Position numbers and translations under genes: made by a program. A DNA stretch of 64,000 nucleotides from positions 1 through 64,000 of the forward strand of contig JBFGCA010000005.1 of NCBI GenBank assembly GCA_041567315.1. The letters are read 5' to 3'. Under the pieces are notes generated by a model, which had not been told where the DNA came from, did no database searches, and worked only from the letters and a program-made list of their open reading frames with translations. Positions 35,349-42,383 of the stretch are shown piece by piece. This DNA is from JBFGCA01 sp041567315. GTDB taxonomy: Bacteria > Acidobacteriota > Thermoanaerobaculia > Multivoradales > JAHEKO01. The first letter of the stretch is position 1, and each line of letters begins with the position of its first letter.

Positions 35349-35604
35349 GCGCCGGGCGGTCTTCTCGACCCACTTTCTCGACGACCTCGACTTCTGGGTG
35401 CGGACCGACCGTAAGGTCGCGCGGCGCCTCCTCGCCATCGTCCGGCAGACCCTTCGCGATCCCTTCCAAGGGATCGGCAAGCCCGAGCCCCTCCGCCGCC
35501 GCCTCGCCGGTCTCTGGTCGCGGCGCCTGACCCAGGAGCACCGGGTCGTCTACGAGGTCACCGCCGACGCGGTCAACTTCCTCCAGGCGCGGTACCACTA
35601 CTGA
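35341..35604 (+). CDS. yoeB: YoeB/Txe-family mRNA interferase toxin
   Basis: An 87-residue ribosome-dependent endoribonuclease that cuts mRNA at the A site. FLDDLDFWVRTDRKVARRLL, DPFQGIGKPEPL, LAGLWSRRLTQEHRVVYEV and the terminal ARYHY (conserved His-Tyr near the end) are YoeB hallmarks. Full length with all key residues, so the pair is probably active. Confidence 0.95.
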   Translation: MAERRAVFSTHFLDDLDFWVRTDRKVARRLLAIVRQTLRDPFQGIGKPEPLRRRLAGLWSRRLTQEHRVVYEVTADAVNFLQARYHY

Positions 35605-35664
35605 GGAAGACCCGAGCCCTGCGGTCCCTTCGGTGCGCAGCCGGACGACCTGCGGCGGGCGAGC

Positions 35665-36483
35665 TCAGTGCAGCTCGTCGAGGTCGGCCACGCACCGCTC
35701 CAGCTCACCCAGGAGCGCTAGGCCGGCGTCGGTCAGGAGATGGTCCTTGGAGCGCAGCTCTGCGACGGTGGGCTTCAGCGGCTCGAGGAACTTGCGCGAC
35801 CGCTCGGGCGTCGCCGCCTTGGCGAAGAAATCAGCCAGCGCGGCCGCGACACAGGCCGAATGGAAGGCGAGGTCGTAGGGTCGCCGCGTCTTGAGAACGG
35901 CGCTGAGCACCAGCGCGTCCTGGCCCGTCATCTCGCGCGGCTCGCGGACGAACAGGCGCCGGACCATGTCGCGGAGAAACACGCCCTGGTGCGTCGCCTC
36001 GTGGAGGATGGTCTCGGCGTAGTCCACGGCGTCCCACGAGGGGGACGGATCGAACCAGACGACCCCCAGCGAGTCCCCGAAGCTGCCGCCGCCGACCCCG
36101 GACTCCCTGGCGCACAGGAAGCAGCCGACCAGCAGGTCGATCGCCTCGACGACCCGGGGGTCGTACCGCTCCAGCAGCTCGAACCCGGCCCGGGCCTCCT
36201 CGCGGATCTCGGCCTGCTCGTCTTCGCTGAAGGCATGCTCCTCGGTCACCTGATCGACCTTCAGGAAGTGCCGGACGATCGGGAGGTTGACGGGATGGAG
36301 AACCTCGAAATCGAAGAAAGGACCGCCACCATCCGCCGATGTCCGGAACGGCCGCGGCTGCACCCGGTTGAGAGCGGCGAAGTACCCAGCCGGCAGCTCC
36401 GGCCGCGCCGACTCCGGCTTCACGAACTCGACGAGGAGATGGGCGCTGCCCCTCACCTCGTCGGGATCGAGAACAGTCAACAT
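35665..36483 (-). CDS. HExxH-motif putative peptide-modification enzyme
   Basis: A 272-residue soluble protein resembling the family of HExxH putative peptide-modification proteins, some of which are now known as 2-oxoglutarate-dependent peptide beta-hydroxylases. LGVVWFDPSPSWDAVDYAET runs into ILHEATHQ, with H161, E162 and H165; H208 in PYDLAFHSACVAAAL is a likely third ligand. A small repeat-bearing protein gene lies 88 bases upstream on the same strand, a typical precursor/enzyme arrangement. It could instead be an orphan metalloprotease; the family call rests on pattern only. Confidence 0.65.
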   Translation of the reverse strand: MLTVLDPDEVRGSAHLLVEFVKPESARPELPAGYFAALNRVQPRPFRTSADGGGPFFDFEVLHPVNLPIVRHFLKVDQVTEEHAFSEDEQAEIREEARAGFELLERYDPRVVEAIDLLVGCFLCARESGVGGGSFGDSLGVVWFDPSPSWDAVDYAETILHEATHQGVFLRDMVRRLFVREPREMTGQDALVLSAVLKTRRPYDLAFHSACVAAALADFFAKAATPERSRKFLEPLKPTVAELRSKDHLLTDAGLALLGELERCVADLDELH

Positions 36484-36571
36484 CGAAGGCTCAGGAGCCT
36501 CGGCCGGCGCTAAACGCAGGCGGTGTCCGGCGCTGCGCGCGACAGCGTCGAATCGCGAGCAGAGACCTCCG

Positions 36572-36847
36572 CTAGCCCTGCGGCTCGGGCTTCGCGGGCG
36601 TCACCTCGCTCACGCTCTCCCGCTGCAGCCTCAAGAACCGCTTGATGTTGACGGCGGTCATCTCGGCCGACGCCGCGGTCTCCTCGGCCGCCTCGACCAG
36701 CACGGGGGGCAGGATGATGACCTGCGTCGCTTCCGCCTGCTGCACCCTCAGGTACCGGCGAATGTTCGCCGCCGCCCTCTCGGCGGCCCGTCTCGCCGCC
36801 TCGGCCGCTCTGAGCGCCTCCTTCGCCGCCTCTTCGGCGTTGCTCAT
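36572..36847 (-). CDS. Small repeat protein, candidate modified peptide
   Basis: A 91-residue protein with GGAAGGAGG 5 bases before the ATG. It is not recognised. An Ala/Glu/Arg-rich helical N-terminus is followed by two copies of one motif: AAANIRRYLRVQQ around residues 25-37 and TAVNIKRFLRLQR around 64-76, separated by a 39-residue period with VIILPPVL between. The end is PAKPEPQG. It has no signal peptide or Cys. Its position upstream of the HExxH enzyme makes it a candidate substrate. It could also be a coiled-coil protein unrelated to the enzyme. Confidence 0.68.
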   Translation of the reverse strand: MSNAEEAAKEALRAAEAARRAAERAAANIRRYLRVQQAEATQVIILPPVLVEAAEETAASAEMTAVNIKRFLRLQRESVSEVTPAKPEPQG

Positions 36848-37164
36848 CGCACGCCTCCTTCCAAAGCCATTCAGTTGGAGCGACCCGGCCAAGGTACCAC
36901 AGGCCCGACGCCCTTCGCGTCCACGGCGAGCGGTACCATCGGCGGAGGAGCCACGAAGGGCCAGGTTCTGAAACGGAGGATCCATCTCGCTCGCACCCAC
37001 GAAGCGCACGCCCTGGGCGAAGACCACCTCCACCGGGAAGCGGTCACGCGCGCGGCCCCGCCGCGCTCGCCAGCCGACCCAACGGACTTACACCACGGGC
37101 TGCTAGGCGGAGCGGGCCGCCGGGGCGGCCGCGCACCCCTTGAACGGCCGGGCCGGCGGCCGGC
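36848..37164. other. Intergenic region with no recognised gene
   Basis: 317 bases between two minus-strand genes. The small repeat protein's ribosome site is at its left end. Two GGTACC sites lie at about 36893 and 36935. Only shadow frames were found; GGGCCGCCGGGGCGGCC near 37110 can form a short hairpin without a T-run. Confidence 0.45.
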
Positions 37165-38151
37165 TCAGGCGAGGTGGCGCTGCTCGCCGACCGCGTAGGC
37201 CTCGCGGACCCAGTCCAGCACTTCCTTGTCGAGGTCCTCGGCCCTCGTCACCCGCAGCAGGTGGACGTGGTCGGTGGGGGTCAGGGTCTCGACCTTGCGG
37301 AAGCGCGGGCTCTCGACCCGCTTGGGGAGCCAGAAGCCGACGTCGAGCCAGCGCTTCTTCGGCGTCGCGCCGAGGAAGCGCACCCGGACCAGGAAGGCGA
37401 CGTGGTCACGGTAGGCCTGGACGTGGACCGGCCCCACGGATTCGACCATCGTTCGCAGGTGCTGGAAGAGCCGACGGACCGCCGGCATGCTGCGGGCGAA
37501 GGGCTCGTCGAGCGAGTAGTGCCGGCAGCTGTGCCACTGGTTGGGGTTGACGAAGACGTGGCCACACTTCGGGCAGGTCCACAGCGGTCGCCGCCGCAGC
37601 GCGGCCCGGCCCGTCTTGACTGGGCCCTTCTTGACGGGCCCGGTCTCGCCCTTGACCTGGGCCACGAGGACCTCGATCCGCTGGGCTCGTCGCTCGGCGG
37701 TCTCGGCTACGTCCACCCAGCGCTGCAGCTCGTGCCGGTGGCTGGCGCTCTTGGCGGCGAAGGCGGCGGTCGCCCCGGCCTTCCGTAGCGCCGCCGCCAT
37801 GTCCCGGGCGACCGGCACCTCCTCCCAGGGCACGGCCCGCAGCACGAGCTCCACCCGGTCGCCGGCCGCGATCCTGGCGCCGGCGGCGGATCGGCCGGCG
37901 CCACGGACTCGTCTGCCGAACCCCGCCCGCGCCGCCGCGCGCATCCCGGCGTGGAGGAACAGCCAGTGTCCGCCGCCGCGCGGCACCAGGCTCCCGCGGA
38001 TCTCGGTCCCCTCGAGCGTCCCGAAGACCCGCACGCGGCCGCGGTCGGCGTAGCGCGAGAAGACCGTGGCCACCGAGGCGGGAACGACCACGTAGAAGTT
38101 GGGTCCCTGCTTCAGGACCTCCGCAGTGAAGCGCTGGGGTCGGGAGGGCAC
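37165..38151 (-). CDS. DUF1905 / YdeI-like / DUF5655 protein with zinc ribbon
   Basis: A 328-residue protein with a GTG start. Residues 5-85 are DUF1905 (FTAEVLKQGPNFYVVVPA), about 90-155 a YdeI-type helical bundle (GDRVELVLRAVPW), followed by a basic linker and a zinc-ribbon-like WTCPKCGHVF...WHSC near 190-208. The C-terminal third (PFARSMPAVRRLFQHLRTMV to DWVREAYAVG) is DUF5655-like. The domain combination is known among soil bacteria, but no biochemical role is established. It lies divergent from the membrane protein and regulator genes. Confidence 0.82.
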   Translation of the reverse strand: MPSRPQRFTAEVLKQGPNFYVVVPASVATVFSRYADRGRVRVFGTLEGTEIRGSLVPRGGGHWLFLHAGMRAAARAGFGRRVRGAGRSAAGARIAAGDRVELVLRAVPWEEVPVARDMAAALRKAGATAAFAAKSASHRHELQRWVDVAETAERRAQRIEVLVAQVKGETGPVKKGPVKTGRAALRRRPLWTCPKCGHVFVNPNQWHSCRHYSLDEPFARSMPAVRRLFQHLRTMVESVGPVHVQAYRDHVAFLVRVRFLGATPKKRWLDVGFWLPKRVESPRFRKVETLTPTDHVHLLRVTRAEDLDKEVLDWVREAYAVGEQRHLA

Positions 38152-38175
38152 GGGCTCGATTCTAGGGGCGCCGGG

Positions 38176-38221
38176 TTGACTTCCAATTGGACCTGTAGCA
38201 TACTAGTTTGCAACACAAACT
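38176..38221 (+). promoter_or_regulatory. Promoter with overlapping inverted repeat before the wHTH operon
   Basis: TTGACT (38176-38181), a 17-base spacer and CATACT (38199-38204) form a good promoter. Right behind it, AGTTTG (38205-38210) and CAAACT (38216-38221) are inverted arms around CAACA. The repeat would cover the transcription start and is a natural operator for the regulator encoded by the second gene. Confidence 0.65.
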
Positions 38222-38247
38222 TTAGATCGAGCCGCCAGCGAGACGCC

Positions 38248-38853
38248 ATGAGCCGAGCCCAGGACCTCCGCCACCTCACCCAGCTCTTCCCGACCTTCCT
38301 GGGCCTGCGGCTCGTGCCCGTAGGTCTGTGGTTCCTCGCCGTGGCGCTGGTCTCGCCCCTCCCGGGGCTCCACGAGGGACTCCTCGGGGCCCTGGCGGCG
38401 CTGGCGGCCGGGGCGATCTGGTGGGTCCATCTCTGGTACCGGCGCGAGTTCGGGGTGGTGGAGCCGCGCCGGCTGGGGATGGGCCGGAGCTGGGCCTTCC
38501 TGCTCGGTCTCGGCGTGGCGGTGGCGGCGTTCGGCCTGGGCGCCAGCCGGCTCGGCGGCACCGCCTCGCTCGTGCTGGTGCTGGTGCTCGTGCTCTTCGT
38601 GACCGCCGTGCTGTTCGCCCTGCCGCGGGTGTTTGGCGGCGGCTTGAAGGTCATCGCCCTGCTGGCCGGGGTCGTCCTGCTGGGCGCCGTGGTGCTGCTC
38701 GCGGCCGGACGCGACCCCGTCCGGTTCAACCACCTCGGCGCCCTCTTCAGCCTGTCGGTCGGGGCCATACTCATCGCGGCCGGCGCGATCGAGCACCGGC
38801 TGATGACGCGGGCGCTCGACCGGCTCGCAGGGTCGCCGCGGGAGTCGGAGTGA
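38248..38853 (+). CDS. Multi-spanning membrane protein
   Basis: A 201-residue protein, ATG at 38248, with about six hydrophobic segments (roughly 20-38, 45-63, 80-97, 103-125, 131-150 and 165-182) and short charged loops. Not recognised. Its stop overlaps the GTG of the winged-helix regulator (GTGA), so they are co-translated. An operator-like palindrome precedes it, suggesting the regulator controls this gene. No transport motif was seen. Confidence 0.8.
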   Translation: MSRAQDLRHLTQLFPTFLGLRLVPVGLWFLAVALVSPLPGLHEGLLGALAALAAGAIWWVHLWYRREFGVVEPRRLGMGRSWAFLLGLGVAVAAFGLGASRLGGTASLVLVLVLVLFVTAVLFALPRVFGGGLKVIALLAGVVLLGAVVLLAAGRDPVRFNHLGALFSLSVGAILIAAGAIEHRLMTRALDRLAGSPRESE

Positions 38854-39200
38854 CCGAGGTCTTCGAGCGGCTGAGCGGCCTCGACCGCCTGGTCCACGAG
38901 CCGGCGCGCCTGGCGGTGCTGACCGCGCTGTCGGTCTGCCGCAAGGCCGACTTCATGTACCTGCTGCGCCTGACCGGCCTCAGCCGCGGCAACCTGTCGA
39001 CCCATCTCTCGAAGCTCGAGGCCGGCGGTCTGGTCCGGGTCGAGAAGCGGTTCGTGGGGCGCAAGCCCAACACCCTGCTGGCCCTCACCCGCAAGGGCGA
39101 GAGGGCCATCGAGAGCCACTGGCGTCGGCTCGACGAGCTCCGTGCCGATTCCCGGCAGTGGAGCCCGGCCGCCGACGAGAAGAAAGGAGAGAGCGAATGA
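38850..39200 (+). CDS. Winged-helix transcriptional regulator (ArsR/MarR-like)
   Basis: A 116-residue DNA-binding protein starting at the GTG at 38850 that overlaps the previous stop. LSGLDRLVHEPARLAVLTAL and FMYLLRLTGLSRGNLSTHLSKLEAGGLVRVEKRFVGRKP show the classical helix-turn-helix and wing of the PF13601-type group; the wing is followed by LLALTRKGERAIESHWRRL. The Cys at about 30 is single. Probably represses its own operon by the AGTTTG/CAAACT site. The next gene overlaps it by ATGA. Confidence 0.9.
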   Translation: MTEVFERLSGLDRLVHEPARLAVLTALSVCRKADFMYLLRLTGLSRGNLSTHLSKLEAGGLVRVEKRFVGRKPNTLLALTRKGERAIESHWRRLDELRADSRQWSPAADEKKGESE

Positions 39201-39532
39201 ACTACCTGAACGACGCCGGTCCCCTGATCTGGCTGGTTCTGATCCTCGGCCTCCTGGCCCTGGTCGCCGCCGTCCGGTTCGTCACCCGCCGTCAGCCCGG
39301 GCAAGCCACGACGGCCCTCGGCTCGACGGTCGCCTCGGTGATCGTCGCCCTGCTGGCCACCGTCGTCGGCTTCCAGAAATCCGTCGGCGGCCTCCGCGAG
39401 GTCGCCGCCGACGATCGCTGGATCTACCTCTTCGGCCTCCAGGAGTCGCTCAACAACCTCGTCGTCGCCGGGGTGTTCGCCTTCATCGTCACCGTCTTGT
39501 TGACGATCGGGCGCAGCCGGCAGACGGCCTGA
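39197..39532 (+). CDS. Small membrane protein with ExbB/MotA-like pattern
   Basis: A 111-residue protein beginning at the ATG that overlaps the regulator stop (ATGA). Three hydrophobic segments (about 8-25, 44-62 and 88-106) surround the loop with VGFQKSVGGLREVAADDRW. The Gly/Thr-rich second segment recalls ExbB/MotA-type channels, but the match is weak and no partner (ExbD/MotB) follows. Third gene of the wHTH operon. Confidence 0.72.
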   Translation: MNYLNDAGPLIWLVLILGLLALVAAVRFVTRRQPGQATTALGSTVASVIVALLATVVGFQKSVGGLREVAADDRWIYLFGLQESLNNLVVAGVFAFIVTVLLTIGRSRQTA

Positions 39533-39658
39533 GCCTCGGTTCGAGGAACGACCACGTGTCGGCTTGGCCGGCGTGTAGGGTCTCCCGGGTCGCCGGCGGG
39601 CCACCGCAGACGCCGTGTCCAGGTGCGAAGATCGCAGGCGGCGGCCGGTGGCTCACGC

Positions 39659-40570
39659 ATGGCGAATCGGACGGGTGGCGGCTTGATCCTGGTCACGGGC
39701 GCAGCGGGCAAGACCGGCCGGGCGATCATCCGCCGGCTCCTCGAGCGCGACCTCGCGGTCAAGGCGTTCGTGCATCGGCCCGCACAACGGAGCGCGGTCC
39801 AGGAGCTCGGGGTGAATCAGGTGGTCGTGGGGGATCTCGGGGACCGGGAGACGGTCGGGGTGGCGATGAGCGGGGCCGATGCGGTCTACCACATCTGCCC
39901 CAACGTCCATCCCGGCGAGCTGGCGATCGGTCGCGCGGTCGTCTCGGCCGCGCACCGCGCGAGGCTCCCGCGGATCGTCTTCCATTCCGTGCTCCATCCC
40001 CAGATCGAGGCGATGCCCCATCATTGGGCCAAGCTACGGGTGGAGGAGCTGCTCTTCGAGTCGGGACTCGAGTTCACGATCCTGCAGCCGACGGCCTACA
40101 TGCAGAACGTCCTGGGGCAGTGGCGCTCCATCACCGAGCAGGGCATCTACGAGGTGCCCTACGCCCTGGGCACACGAGTGGCGATGGTCGACCTCGAGGA
40201 CGTCGCCGAGGCCGCGGCACGGGTCCTCGCCGGACCCGGACACGCCGGGGCCACCTACGAGCTCTGCGGGCCGGAACTGCTGGATCAGACCGAGATCGCG
40301 GAAGCGCTCGGCCGGGCCCTGCGCCGTCCGGTCCGCGCCCGGGCGATGCCGCTCGAGGACTGGAGGGAAGGCGCCGCCGCGGCCGGCATGAGCCGCTACG
40401 CGACGGAGACGCTCTCCGTCATGTTCCGCTACTACGAACGCTTTGGAATGGCCGGTAGCCCCCGCGTCCTGGAGTGGCTCCTCGCCCGCCCGCCGACGAG
40501 CTTCTCCGCTTTCGCCAGACGGCTGGCCGATTCGGCCGCACGCTCCCGCCCCACCGGCAGTGTGCCCTGA
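39659..40570 (+). CDS. NmrA-like / SDR-type NAD(P)-binding protein
   Basis: A 303-residue atypical short-chain dehydrogenase. ILVTGAAGKTGRAIIRRLLE is the Gly-rich dinucleotide loop; VVVGDLGDRETV, VYHICPNVH and FHSVLHPQIEAMPHHWAKLRVEELL follow the NmrA family rather than active SDRs, because the YxxxK is not evident. The family includes redox sensors and quinone or NAD(P)-dependent reductases. The ATG at 39659 is preferred over a GTG at 39623 as it sits directly before the Rossmann strand. Stand-alone gene. Confidence 0.88.
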   Translation: MANRTGGGLILVTGAAGKTGRAIIRRLLERDLAVKAFVHRPAQRSAVQELGVNQVVVGDLGDRETVGVAMSGADAVYHICPNVHPGELAIGRAVVSAAHRARLPRIVFHSVLHPQIEAMPHHWAKLRVEELLFESGLEFTILQPTAYMQNVLGQWRSITEQGIYEVPYALGTRVAMVDLEDVAEAAARVLAGPGHAGATYELCGPELLDQTEIAEALGRALRRPVRARAMPLEDWREGAAAAGMSRYATETLSVMFRYYERFGMAGSPRVLEWLLARPPTSFSAFARRLADSAARSRPTGSVP

Positions 40571-40606
40571 CTGCCAGAACGGACTGCTACTCTCCGGCGC
40601 CAGCCG

Positions 40607-41524
40607 GTGGATCCACTGACTCCAGGCGCTTCCGGGCTTGAGCCGCCGTCGCCGGCGGCGCCGGGGCCGCCCGCCCGGCCCGCGCCGCGGCCGTTTCCGG
40701 GCTTCTGGCAGGCCGCCGTGCTGGTGGTCGGCTTCTGGATCCTGCTCGGCCTCGGCGGGGCCGTGCTGACGGTGGTCCTGCTGATCCTCGAGCCCGTCCT
40801 CGGGCTGGGGCCGGACAGCGGCCTCTTCGTGGGGCTGACCGGGGTCCTCCAGATCGTCGTCTGCGCGGCGCTGGTGGCGGCGGGCTGGACCGTTGCGCGA
40901 CGGCCGCTCGCCACCCTGGTGCCGCTGCGACCCTTCTCACCGCGCCTGCTGGCGCCGATCGCCGTCTTCGCGATCGGCGCCGGCATCGTCGCTTCCGAGC
41001 TGGACAACCTGCTGCGGCACCTGTTGCCGGCTCCCGACTTCCTGCTCCAGATGAGGGTCGAGCTGCTGACCGGCGGACTTGGGGCGCTCTTCGCTCTGGC
41101 GGTGGCGGCGCCGCTGTCCGAGGAGCTGCTCTTCCGCGGCCTGATCCTCGACGGTCTCCGGCGCCGCTACCCGGCCGGCAAGGCGATCGTCCTGTCGGCG
41201 GTGCTCTTCGCCCTCGCCCACCTCAACCCCTACCAGCTCGCCATCGCCTTCGGCCTCGGCCTCTTTCTCGCCTGGCTGGTGCTGCGCACCGGCTCGCTGT
41301 GGCCGGCGATCTGGGCCCACGCCGGCGCCAACGGCTTCGGCTGGGTCACCGGCAACTGGCTGCCGGGCGACATTCCAGGGCTCACCGACTTCGCCGAGGT
41401 CGCCTTCCACCCCTGGTGGCTCGACGCCGCCGGCCTGCTGCTCCTCGTCCTCGGCTTCCTCGCCGTCCGTGCCGCGCTGCCGTCGCCACGAGGTGAGACG
41501 CCACAGGCCAATAGCTGGCGCTGA
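40607..41524 (+). CDS. CPBP-family intramembrane metalloprotease
   Basis: A 305-residue integral membrane protein (GTG start) of the CAAX/ABI protease family. A Pro-rich cytoplasmic tail (1-30) precedes about eight membrane segments. The active site is visible: SEELLFR with E172, E173 and R177; H205 in ALAHLNPYQ; and H238/N242 in WAHAGANG. The family acts in protein processing or immunity to bacteriocins; here the neighbours give no hint of a substrate. Confidence 0.92.
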   Translation: MDPLTPGASGLEPPSPAAPGPPARPAPRPFPGFWQAAVLVVGFWILLGLGGAVLTVVLLILEPVLGLGPDSGLFVGLTGVLQIVVCAALVAAGWTVARRPLATLVPLRPFSPRLLAPIAVFAIGAGIVASELDNLLRHLLPAPDFLLQMRVELLTGGLGALFALAVAAPLSEELLFRGLILDGLRRRYPAGKAIVLSAVLFALAHLNPYQLAIAFGLGLFLAWLVLRTGSLWPAIWAHAGANGFGWVTGNWLPGDIPGLTDFAEVAFHPWWLDAAGLLLLVLGFLAVRAALPSPRGETPQANSWR

Positions 41525-41577
41525 GGTCGCGCGCCCGCTACGGTGCTTCACCGCGGCTCTGAGCTCGCTGCTGGTGC

Positions 41578-42006
41578 TCAGGCGGCGAGGTGCCGCCAGC
41601 GCAGGCCGGGGAAGCGGTCGAAGCCGCCGTCGGTGGTCCACCACTCGCAGTTCTGCTCGATGGCGAGGGCGGCCAGGTAGGCGTCGGTGGTGTCGGCGCC
41701 GCGGACGTCGCCGCCGAGGACCAGGTCGCGGAAGATCCGCCAGTGACGGGGCCCCGGTGAGACTCGCCGGACCTCGGCGGGCGCCCGCAGGGCGTCGACG
41801 AAGGAGAAGACCTCGGCCGGGGTCGGGGAGGGCCGGAAGACCCTGGGGTTGGTGGCGATGCGGACTACCGCGGCGAGGATCAGCTCGCTGACCGCCATCT
41901 CCCGCGGCGTGGCCCGCAGCCGCTCGAGCGCGCGGCGGCAGACGGCGTGATGAGGGGTGCGCTCGACCAGTGCGTTGAGCAGCACTCCAACGTCGCAGAG
42001 GATCAC
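41578..42006 (-). CDS. vapC: VapC-type PIN-domain toxin
   Basis: A 142-residue PIN nuclease. Starting at the GTG at 42006, which overlaps the antitoxin stop as GTGA, it begins MILCDVGVLLNAL, the usual VapC N-terminus; an upstream GTG at 42018 would add four residues. The acidic metal ligands are in CDVGVLLNAL, SELILAAV, DTTDAYLAALA and TTDGGFDRF. It probably cleaves tRNA or rRNA when free of VapB. Confidence 0.92.
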   Translation of the reverse strand: MILCDVGVLLNALVERTPHHAVCRRALERLRATPREMAVSELILAAVVRIATNPRVFRPSPTPAEVFSFVDALRAPAEVRRVSPGPRHWRIFRDLVLGGDVRGADTTDAYLAALAIEQNCEWWTTDGGFDRFPGLRWRHLAA

Positions 42007-42236
42007 TCGAGCTCCCACAGCCGGCTGGTGTCGTCGAGATCGATCCCCGCGCGCAAAGCCGGCTCCCGCAGCAGCGGCAGGGGCGGCGGCTCGGGGCCCG
42101 CGCGCCGCGCGCGCTGCTCGCTCAGGTAGAGGCGGACGCTCTCCTCGACGAGGCGTGTGAAGGAGAGGTGCCGCTCGGCCGCGAGCTGCTTGGCCTCCAC
42201 CAGCAGGTGGTCCGGAAGGTCGATCGTGGTTCTCAT
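42003..42236 (-). CDS. vapB: VapB-like ribbon-helix-helix antitoxin
   Basis: A 77-residue antitoxin with an N-terminal ribbon-helix-helix, MRTTIDLPDHLLVEAKQLAA, and a C-terminal Pro-rich, acidic toxin-binding tail ending DDTSRLWELE. The ATG at 42236 is preferred over the 42257 start since the family begins directly with MRTTI. The start lies in a palindrome (42233-42259), as for autoregulated TA operons. The stop overlaps vapC. Confidence 0.9.
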   Translation of the reverse strand: MRTTIDLPDHLLVEAKQLAAERHLSFTRLVEESVRLYLSEQRARRAGPEPPPLPLLREPALRAGIDLDDTSRLWELE

Positions 42237-42259
42237 GATGCTAATATCATACATCATGA
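42233..42259. promoter_or_regulatory. vapBC operator palindrome
   Basis: TCATGATG (42233-42240) and CATCATGA (42252-42259) are perfect inverted arms with an 11-base AT-rich spacer that includes the start codon of vapB. The strongly AT-rich centre stands out in the surrounding DNA, and the arrangement fits RHH-antitoxin binding. Confidence 0.65.
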
Positions 42260-42383
42260 TGACATTCGGACGTTTCCGCGGAAGCGGCGCCTTCCGCGGA
42301 GCTGTCCTTCGGCGTGCTCCCCGGGCGGGGACGGCCGCCGTCTACGACACGAACGCGGCAGGGCGGCTCGAGTGACCGAGAAC

